Below, in pieces: positions 1-4,274 of a DNA stretch of 5,165 bases. The DNA is from an uncultured Bacteroidales bacterium (lineage in GTDB: Bacteria > Bacteroidota > Bacteroidia > Bacteroidales > Bacteroidaceae), in NCBI GenBank assembly GCA_947367415.1, contig CANBEE010000200.1, positions 1 through 5,165 on the forward strand, given 5' to 3'. A model generated the notes under the pieces. The model had not been told where the DNA came from. It saw nothing but the letters and a program-made list of their open reading frames with translations, and searched no databases. The translations under genes were made by a program, and so were the position numbers. Numbering within the stretch: position 1 is the first letter of the stretch; each line of letters opens with the position of its first letter.

Positions 1-54
1 GTGCAGCACGTGCTGGTCGTCGAAATGCTTGTGTATGTTGGTGATGGTGATCAT
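1..54 (-). CDS. mlaF: MlaF-like ABC transporter ATPase, N-terminal fragment
   Basis: Only the first 18 codons are inside the window; the gene runs off the left edge. The minus strand starts with ATG at 54-52 and reads MITITNIHKHFDDQHVLH. This is the usual opening beta strand of an ABC ATPase (a short hydrophobic strand, then a 'hKxFxxxxVL' pattern) that precedes the Walker A motif, which is not visible here. It lies downstream of, and in the same direction as, the MlaE-family permease at 213-959, and permease plus ATPase is the normal Mla pairing, so it is probably the ATPase of the same transporter in the inner membrane. Family assignment rests mostly on this context. The coding-strand leader is A-rich (a CACTAAA repeat then CAAAA before ATG) with no Shine-Dalgarno, which is normal in Bacteroidota. 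Confidence 0.75.
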   Translation of the reverse strand, partial: MITITNIHKHFDDQHVLH

Positions 55-59
55 TTTTG

Positions 60-94
60 TTTAGTGTTTAGTGTTTAGAGTTTAGTGTTTAGGG
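60..94. repeat. Heptanucleotide tandem repeat (TTTAGTG)x5, imperfect
   Basis: Five consecutive 7-base units are visible: TTTAGTG, TTTAGTG, TTTAGAG, TTTAGTG, TTTAGGG. On the mlaF coding strand this reads as CACTAAA-type units that end about six bases before the ATG, so the array forms most of the immediate 5' leader of mlaF and gives it an A-rich character. Confidence 0.9.
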
Positions 95-123
95 CGTTAT
101 CGTACGGCACTCGTACAATCCTC

Positions 124-151
124 ATAATTCATAATTCACAATTCAGAATTA
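124..151. repeat. Heptanucleotide tandem repeat (ATAATTC)x4, imperfect
   Basis: Units are ATAATTC, ATAATTC, ACAATTC and AGAATTA. It has the same 7-base period as the array at 60-94 but an unrelated unit. It is AT-rich and non-coding, in the gap between mlaE and mlaF. Confidence 0.88.
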
Positions 152-165
152 AGCACTTCGTGCTT
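151..165. repeat. Short hairpin, 6-bp stem and 3-base loop
   Basis: AAGCAC (151-156), loop TTC, GTGCTT (160-165) is a perfect 6-bp inverted repeat. It directly abuts the ATAATTC array on one side and the CGTCAT array on the other. No T-run follows on the minus strand, so it does not look like a terminator. It may form an RNA stem in the mlaE-mlaF intergenic transcript. Confidence 0.6.
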
Positions 166-167
166 CT

Positions 168-195
168 CGTCATCGTCATCGTTAACGTCATCGTT
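168..195. repeat. Hexanucleotide tandem repeat (CGTCAT), imperfect
   Basis: Units are CGTCAT, CGTCAT, CGTTAA, CGTCAT and a partial CGTT. This is the third short tandem array in the same 158-bp gap. It runs directly into the hairpin just downstream of the mlaE stop codon. Confidence 0.75.
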
Positions 196-209
196 GCAGC
201 CGAGCTGCA
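195..209 (-). other. Hairpin just after the mlaE stop codon
   Basis: TGCAGC (195-200), loop CGA, GCTGCA (204-209) forms a perfect 6-bp GC-rich stem that starts three bases past the mlaE stop on the minus strand. There is no T-tract after it on that strand, so it is not a canonical intrinsic terminator. It could protect the mlaE 3' end or attenuate read-through into mlaF; that role is inference. Confidence 0.5.
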
Positions 210-212
210 GAC

Positions 213-959
213 TCAACTCATCAAGAGGTTGGTCAGTAGCAGGTCGGTGAAGAGTATCAGGACGCTGCTGACGACGACGGAGCTGGTGCCGGCCTTGCCT
301 ACCTCGATGCTGCCGCCACGGACGGTGTAGCCAAAGTAGCCGCTCACGGAGGCGATGATGAAGGCAAAGACGAACGATTTGATGTAGCCCGACCATAGGT
401 GCCAGGCTTCGTAGCTATGCTGCAGACCGTAGGTGAGGTCGGCGAGCGAGAGGAAGCCGCCTACCCAGCATACGACATAGGCTCCGATGAAGCCGGAGGC
501 AATGCTGAAGGTGACGAGCAGCGGTATGGCGGTTACCATGGCGAGGATCTTGGGCAGCAGGATATGGTTGGCCGAGTTGACGCCCATGACATCCAGAGCA
601 TCGATCTGCTGGGTGACGCGCATGGTGCCTATCTCGGAGGCGATATTGGAGCCTACCTTACCGGCGAGGATGATGCAGATGATGCTGGAGGCGAACTCGA
701 GCAGGATGACCTCGCGCATGGCATAGCCGATGGTGAAGCGGGGCATCCAGGGGGACCAGATGTTGATTTTGATCTGTACGCACAGCAGGGCACCGATGAA
801 GAAGGACATAAGGATGACGATGAACAGCGAGTTGTAGCCGAGGCTGTAGAACTCATGTATGTACTGCTGCCAGAAGATGCGTCCGCGCTGTGGACGGGTG
901 AAGGTCCGACGCATCAGCAGGAGGTAGCTGCCCAGGGTATGTAGAGGTTTGCGAAACAT
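213..959 (-). CDS. mlaE: MlaE-family ABC transporter permease
   Basis: Encodes a 248-residue inner-membrane permease of the MlaE (DUF140) family. In the Mla system this subunit works with an MlaF ATPase and an MlaD-type MCE protein to move phospholipids between the inner and outer membranes. Hydrophobic segments are visible at about residues 44-66, 86-102, 136-168, 192-212 and 226-246. The family signature lies at 103-126, containing GSNIASEIGTM and then QIDALDVMG. The C-terminal conserved block is GYFGYTVRGG at 207-216, followed by a Gly/Ser/Val-rich stretch. Length is normal for the family. The start at 959 is chosen because the N-terminus (MFRKPLHTLGSYLLLMRRTF) matches the usual amphipathic opening of Bacteroidales homologues; the next Met, residue 16, would cut this. 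The -7 box ends only five bases before this ATG, so the mRNA may be leaderless. Whether the substrate is phospholipid in this organism is inferred from the family. Confidence 0.92.
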   Translation of the reverse strand: MFRKPLHTLGSYLLLMRRTFTRPQRGRIFWQQYIHEFYSLGYNSLFIVILMSFFIGALLCVQIKINIWSPWMPRFTIGYAMREVILLEFASSIICIILAGKVGSNIASEIGTMRVTQQIDALDVMGVNSANHILLPKILAMVTAIPLLVTFSIASGFIGAYVVCWVGGFLSLADLTYGLQHSYEAWHLWSGYIKSFVFAFIIASVSGYFGYTVRGGSIEVGKAGTSSVVVSSVLILFTDLLLTNLLMS

Positions 960-962
960 AAG

Positions 963-996
963 GCAAAATTAGTGCAAACCATGAGAAGATGCAAGT
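963..996 (-). promoter_or_regulatory. mlaE promoter, Bacteroidota type
   Basis: On the minus strand the -7 box TAATTTTG (971-964) fits TAnnTTTG. The -33 element TTG (994-992, within ACTTGC) lies upstream with a 20-base spacer, the usual distance for the Bacteroidota primary sigma factor. The 18 bases of plus-strand 963-980 are the exact reverse complement of the tig promoter's 1919-1936. Expected transcription start is around 957-960, at the mlaE ATG itself. Confidence 0.75.
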
Positions 997-1004
997 TTAC
1001 TTGC
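991..1004. repeat. 14-bp palindrome at the centre of the divergent promoter
   Basis: GCAAGT (991-996), TT, ACTTGC (999-1004). The arms are perfect reverse complements. The left arm carries the -33 element of mlaE and the right arm that of lptB, so the two promoters are mirror images about position 997.5. The same 14-mer recurs, as its reverse complement, at 1895-1908 in the tig promoter. It could be a regulator's operator or simply part of a conserved core-promoter type. Confidence 0.8.
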
Positions 1005-1031
1005 AATTTTCCACAGCTTGCATTAACTTTG
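999..1031 (+). promoter_or_regulatory. lptB promoter, Bacteroidota type
   Basis: The -33 element TTG (1001-1003, within ACTTGC) is followed by a 20-base spacer and the -7 box TAACTTTG (1024-1031), which fits TAnnTTTG. TTGCAT precedes the box, as TTGCAC does in the mlaE and tig promoters. The expected start near 1035-1038 leaves a leader of roughly 16-19 bases before the lptB ATG. Confidence 0.78.
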
Positions 1032-1053
1032 TCGTCAAATAAGTGACGAGACA

Positions 1054-1812
1054 ATGAGCGAACAAGATAGAATGGTGCTACGTGCCGAGCACTTGGTGAA
1101 ACGATACGGCAAGCGTACGGTGGTCAATGACGTGACCTTCGATGTGAAGCAGGGCGAGATTGTGGGTCTGCTCGGCCCCAATGGTGCCGGTAAGACGACC
1201 TCGTTCTATATGACTACGGGACTTGTGGTGCCCAATGGTGGTCGTATATTCGTGGATGACAAGGAGATCACCTCCGATCCCGTGTACAAGCGTGCTCGCG
1301 TGGGCATCGGCTACCTGGCGCAGGAGGCCAGCGTGTTCCGCAAGATGAGCGTGGAGGATAATATCGCCTCGGTGCTGGAGATGACAGGCAAGCCCAAGGA
1401 GTATCAGAAGGAGAAGCTGGAGAGCCTGATTGCCGAGTTCCGCCTGCAGAAGGTGCGCAAGAACCTGGGTGACCAGCTCTCGGGCGGTGAACGTCGCCGT
1501 ACGGAGATTGCCCGCTGTCTTGCCATCGACCCTAAGTTTATCATGCTCGATGAGCCTTTTGCGGGTGTGGACCCCATCGCCGTGGAGGATATCCAACAGA
1601 TTGTATGGCGACTCAAGGACAAGAATATCGGTATCCTCATCACCGACCATAACGTGCAGGAGACGCTCTCCATCACCGACCGCGCCTACCTGCTCTTCGA
1701 GGGCCGCATCCTCTTCGAGGGTACGCCCGAGGAACTGGCAGAGAATGCTACCGTGAGGGCAAAATACTTGAGCAATAGCTTCGTGTTGCGCAAGAAGGAG
1801 TTCCAGTTGTGA
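1054..1812 (+). CDS. lptB: LPS export ABC transporter ATPase LptB
   Basis: A 252-residue cytoplasmic ATPase that powers the LptB2FG complex, which extracts lipopolysaccharide from the inner membrane and pushes it along the Lpt bridge to the cell surface. All ABC motifs are present: Walker A GPNGAGKT (41-48), Q-loop YLAQEASVF (Q90), signature LSGGERRR (142-149), Walker B FIMLDEP (162-168), D-loop GVDP (171-174) and switch His199 in ITDHN. The combination of YLAQEASVFR, LSGGERRRTEIAR and EPFAGVDPIAVEDI is diagnostic for LptB against other ABC ATPases. The ORF opens soon after a good promoter. Met7 is an alternative start, but homologues carry a similarly short N-terminal lead-in, so Met1 is preferred. 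No Shine-Dalgarno is seen. LptF/LptG are not in the window; unlinked lptB is common. Length is close to E. coli LptB (241 residues), with a short C-terminal extension rich in Lys/Arg. Confidence 0.97.
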   Translation: MSEQDRMVLRAEHLVKRYGKRTVVNDVTFDVKQGEIVGLLGPNGAGKTTSFYMTTGLVVPNGGRIFVDDKEITSDPVYKRARVGIGYLAQEASVFRKMSVEDNIASVLEMTGKPKEYQKEKLESLIAEFRLQKVRKNLGDQLSGGERRRTEIARCLAIDPKFIMLDEPFAGVDPIAVEDIQQIVWRLKDKNIGILITDHNVQETLSITDRAYLLFEGRILFEGTPEELAENATVRAKYLSNSFVLRKKEFQL

Positions 1813-1894
1813 GGATTTTTTGTCGTTTCATTCGGCTTATTGTACCTTTAGTCCTGCTTTGCAGGCCAGAAATTAGGCTGCACCTCAGAAAAAT

Positions 1895-1908
1895 GCAAGT
1901 AAACTTGC
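1895..1908. repeat. Second copy of the 14-bp promoter palindrome
   Basis: GCAAGT (1895-1900), AA, ACTTGC (1903-1908). This is the exact reverse complement of 991-1004. The right arm contains the -33 TTG of the tig promoter. On this side no divergent -7 box is evident, because the neighbour lptB points the same way. Confidence 0.8.
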
Positions 1909-1936
1909 TTTTTCGTTCGGTTTGCACTAATTTTGC
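1903..1936 (+). promoter_or_regulatory. tig promoter, Bacteroidota type
   Basis: The -33 TTG (1905-1907) is followed by a 20-base spacer and the -7 box TAATTTTG (1928-1935). The block 1919-1936 is identical over 18 bases to the mlaE promoter on the other strand, and the gap between palindrome and block is 10 bases in both. The expected start near 1940 gives a leader of about 39 bases that is very AT-rich and lacks a Shine-Dalgarno. Confidence 0.8.
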
Positions 1937-1978
1937 ACCCTCAAATAAGTGTGTATATAAATATATAAGTATAAGATA

Positions 1979-3334
1979 ATGGAGATTACATTGCAAAACG
2001 TGAGCGAAGTAAAAGGTATGCTCACCGTGAAGTTGGCCAAGGCTGACTATGAACCTAAAGTTGAAAAAGCACTGAAGACCTTCCGTCAGAAGGCCAATAT
2101 GCCCGGCTTCCGTCCCGGCATGGTGCCCATGGGCCTTATCAAGAAGCAATATGGCTCAGCTATCAAGGCTGAGGAGATCAATAAGATGCTGCAAGAGGCA
2201 GTTTACGGCTACCTCAAGGAGAACAAGGTGGACATGCTCGGCGAGCCCCTGCCCAACGAGGACCAGCAGAAGACCATCGACTTCGATACGATGGAAGAAC
2301 TCGAGTTCCTCTACGACATCGCACTGGCACCCAAGTTTGACGCTACACTCACCGACAAGGATACCATCCCCTACTACACCATCACCGTATCAGACGAGAT
2401 GGTAGACGGTCAGGTGAACATGTACACCCAGCGCAACGGCCGCTACGAGAAGGTAGAGGAGTATGCCGACAATGACATGGTGAAGGGTCTGATGTGTCAG
2501 CTCGACGAGGCTGGTAACACCGTAGAGGGTGGCATCCAGGCTGAGGACGCAGTAGTACTGCCCAAGTATATGAAGAACGCTGCTCAGGCTGCTCTCTTCG
2601 AGGGTACCAAGGTGGGCGACGTTATCACCATCAACCCCCGCGAGGCTTATGAGGGCAACGAGGCTGAGCTCGCTTCATTGCTTAAGATCAGCAAGGAGGA
2701 GGCCGCTAACGTAAACGGCAACTTCAGCTACCAGATTAGCGAGATTACCCGCTACGTACCCGGTGACCTCAACCAGGAGATCTTCGACCAGGTATATGGC
2801 GAGGGTGCTGTAAGCACTGAGGAGGAGTTCCGCGCTCGCGTGAAGGAGGACCTCACCCGTCAGTTCGTACCCGAGAGCGACTATAAGTTCCTCATCGACG
2901 TTCGCGAGTACCTCATGGGTCGCATCGGCGAGCTTAAGTTTGCCGACGACGTGCTCAAGCGCATCATGCACATCAACAACCCCGACAAGGGCGAGGAGTA
3001 TGTAAACGAGCACTACGCCAACACCATCAAGGAGCTCTCATGGCACCTCGTGAAGGAGCAGCTCGTAGAGAAGGCTGGCATCAAGATTGAGGAGAAAGAC
3101 CTCGTGGAGCAGGCCAAGGAGAGCGTACGCGCACAGTTTGCCCAGTATGGCATGACCAATGTGCCCGACGATGTGCTCGCCAACTACGCTGCAGAGACAT
3201 TGAAGAAGAAGGAGAACATGGAGAACCTCGTGAACCGCGCCATCGAGGTGCGCCTCGCTGCTGCCCTGAAGCAGGTGGTGAAGCTCGACGAGAAGAGCGT
3301 AAGCCTCGAGGAGTTCAACAAGATGTTTGAATAA
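1979..3334 (+). CDS. tig: Trigger factor, ribosome-associated chaperone
   Basis: A 451-residue chaperone that sits at the ribosomal exit tunnel and shelters nascent chains. The ribosome-docking loop GFRPGMVP occupies residues 43-50, matching the family pattern GFRxGxxP at the same position as in E. coli (F44, R45). Domain order: ribosome-binding domain about 1-115, then a middle segment about 155-255 where the FKBP-like PPIase domain belongs, then the helical chaperone arms to the C-terminus, rich in Lys/Glu. The middle segment is degenerate: I do not see the GFE-type motif or the aromatic pocket of an active prolyl isomerase, so isomerase activity is doubtful while chaperone function should remain. 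Length is near the usual 430-450. The ATG at 1979 is favoured because MEITLQNVSE matches the family's conserved first beta strand. The gene has its own promoter and terminator, and clpP-clpX follow, a widely conserved order. Confidence 0.96.
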   Translation: MEITLQNVSEVKGMLTVKLAKADYEPKVEKALKTFRQKANMPGFRPGMVPMGLIKKQYGSAIKAEEINKMLQEAVYGYLKENKVDMLGEPLPNEDQQKTIDFDTMEELEFLYDIALAPKFDATLTDKDTIPYYTITVSDEMVDGQVNMYTQRNGRYEKVEEYADNDMVKGLMCQLDEAGNTVEGGIQAEDAVVLPKYMKNAAQAALFEGTKVGDVITINPREAYEGNEAELASLLKISKEEAANVNGNFSYQISEITRYVPGDLNQEIFDQVYGEGAVSTEEEFRARVKEDLTRQFVPESDYKFLIDVREYLMGRIGELKFADDVLKRIMHINNPDKGEEYVNEHYANTIKELSWHLVKEQLVEKAGIKIEEKDLVEQAKESVRAQFAQYGMTNVPDDVLANYAAETLKKKENMENLVNRAIEVRLAAALKQVVKLDEKSVSLEEFNKMFE

Positions 3335-3346
3335 AACTTCAAATAG

Positions 3347-3378
3347 GTTCTTGCGGCAGAACGTTTCGCCTACGAAAC
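3347..3378 (+). other. Two abutting small hairpins in the tig 3' region
   Basis: GTTCT (3347-3351), a 6-base loop, AGAAC (3358-3362) is followed with no gap by GTTTCG (3363-3368), loop CCTA, CGAAAC (3373-3378). Both stems are perfect, of 5 and 6 bp. They lie between the tig stop codon and the main terminator and would be in the tig 3' UTR. They lack T-runs. A role in mRNA 3' stability is possible, but chance is not excluded. Confidence 0.4.
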
Positions 3379-3393
3379 TTGTTATAATATAGG

Positions 3394-3427
3394 AAAAGAC
3401 GGTTGGCGTAGGCCAGCCGTCTTTTTT
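3394..3427 (+). terminator. Intrinsic terminator of tig
   Basis: The stem is formed by 3394-3407 and 3412-3425 (14 bp with one G-T wobble at 3403/3416), with a 4-base loop GTAG. The GC-rich core is GACGGTTGGC pairing with GCCAGCCGTC. The stem ends in, and is followed by, a six-T tract (3422-3427). This is a textbook Rho-independent terminator, so clpP probably needs its own promoter or depends on read-through. Confidence 0.93.
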
Positions 3428-3454
3428 AATGTTTATATATTGTAAGATAGGTCG

Positions 3455-3592
3455 TTACCCCCTCCGCCCTACGGGCTCGTCCCCCTTAAAGAGGGACAGT
3501 GCACACATCGCGAAAAACAAATCAAAAAGAACTGTCGCCCTTTAAGGGGGACGAGCGAAACGAAGCAGAGAGAAGTGGAGCGGAGGGGGTAA
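3455..3592. repeat. 138-bp imperfect inverted repeat, MITE-like or REP-like
   Basis: The outer arms are TTACCCCCTCCGC (3455-3467) and GCGGAGGGGGTAA (3580-3592), perfect over 13 bp. The inner arms are GCTCGTCCCCCTTAAAG (3475-3491) and CTTTAAGGGGGACGAGC (3540-3556), perfect over 17 bp, extended by a 7-of-9 match ending in ACAGT / ACTGT at 3500 and 3531. The loop is 30 bases and A-rich (3501-3530). Between outer and inner arms the two sides differ: 7 bases on the left against 23 on the right. There is no ORF or transposase inside. From memory, similar C-rich/G-rich palindromic units are scattered in Prevotella and Bacteroides genomes, so this is probably one copy of an interspersed non-autonomous element. 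It occupies most of the gap between the tig terminator and clpP. Confidence 0.8.
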
Positions 3593-3611
3593 AACTAAAA
3601 AACAACCAACT

Positions 3612-4274
3612 ATGAACGATTTCAAGAAATACGCCACCAAGCACCTTGGCATGAACAGTATGGTGCTCGATGATGTACTCAAGGCCCAGAGCCAGTACCT
3701 CAACCCCTATATCCTCGAAGAGCGTCAGCTCAACGTGACACAGATGGACGTGTTCTCACGTCTGATGATGGACCGCATCATCTTCCTCGGCACGCAGATT
3801 GACGACTACACCGCCAACACCCTGCAGGCCCAGTTGCTCTACCTCGACTCGGTGGACAATGGCAAGGACATCTCCATCTACATCAACTCGCCCGGTGGCT
3901 CGGTATATGCCGGACTGGGTATCTACGACACCATGCAGTTTATCAGCAGCGATGTAGCCACCATCTGCACCGGTATGGCTGCCAGTATGGCTGCCGTGCT
4001 GCTCGTGGCTGGTGCTGAGGGCAAGCGATCGGCGCTCACCCATAGCCGTGTGATGATACACCAGCCCCTCGGCGGTGTGCAGGGTCAGGCCAGCGACATC
4101 GAGATTACTGCCCGCGAGATTCAGAAGCTCAAGCACGAGCTCTACACCATCATCGCCGACCACTCGCACACTCCCTTCGACAAGGTGTGGGCTGATAGCG
4201 ACCGCGACTACTGGATGACTGCCCAAGAGGCCAAGGAGTATGGAATGATTGATCAGGTGTTGGTGAGAAAGTAA
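3612..4274 (+). CDS. clpP: ATP-dependent Clp protease proteolytic subunit
   Basis: A 220-residue serine peptidase that forms the tetradecameric ClpP barrel in the cytoplasm and degrades proteins delivered by ClpX or other Clp ATPases. The catalytic triad is complete: Ser125 in GMAASMAA, His150 in MIHQPLGG and Asp199 in DRDYWM, with the same spacing as E. coli (Ser111, His136, Asp185). The substrate-binding strand and glycine-rich loop INSPGGSVYAG (91-101) and the handle-helix region after QGQASDIEI (158-166) are also present. The N-terminus is 14 residues longer than the E. coli precursor, typical of Bacteroidales ClpP, and may be partly removed on maturation. The ATG at 3612 follows an A-rich leader with no Shine-Dalgarno, and MNDFKKYATKHLGMNS matches what I recall of Prevotella homologues. 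The stop codon overlaps the clpX start (TAATG), so the two are an operon. No convincing promoter was found upstream. Confidence 0.97.
   Translation: MNDFKKYATKHLGMNSMVLDDVLKAQSQYLNPYILEERQLNVTQMDVFSRLMMDRIIFLGTQIDDYTANTLQAQLLYLDSVDNGKDISIYINSPGGSVYAGLGIYDTMQFISSDVATICTGMAASMAAVLLVAGAEGKRSALTHSRVMIHQPLGGVQGQASDIEITAREIQKLKHELYTIIADHSHTPFDKVWADSDRDYWMTAQEAKEYGMIDQVLVRK

Noticed and set aside
100..116. Direct repeat TCGTAC spaced 11 bases apart as an operator
   Set aside because: Two 6-base copies in a repeat-rich gap are too little evidence for a regulator site.
60..195. Repeat arrays as a CRISPR or iteron-type origin
   Set aside because: Units are 6-7 bases and contiguous, without spacers, so this is not a CRISPR. 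There is no replication gene nearby, and the context is core chromosomal genes.
85..330. Plus-strand open frame of 81 codons starting in the repeat array
   Set aside because: It begins inside the heptamer repeat, runs through all three tandem arrays and ends antisense to mlaE. It has no promoter or recognisable domain.
399..944. Plus-strand open frame of 181 codons opposite mlaE
   Set aside because: It lies wholly antisense to a clearly recognised MlaE permease. Its translation is rich in Asp/Glu/Gly/His, as expected from the complement of hydrophobic membrane codons, and no family is recognisable.
1853..1865. CCTGC-TTT-GCAGG hairpin as an lptB terminator
   Set aside because: The 5-bp stem is short and no T-run follows. 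lptB may read through into tig, or terminate by another mechanism.
3383..3388. TATAAT, resembling a sigma70 -10 box for clpP
   Set aside because: The Bacteroidota primary sigma factor does not use this box. The site lies upstream of the tig terminator, so a transcript from it would be stopped before clpP.
3436..3443. TATATTGT as a weak -7 box for clpP
   Set aside because: It matches only part of TAnnTTTG, and no TTG lies about 20 bases upstream. It is too weak to call in an AT-rich stretch.
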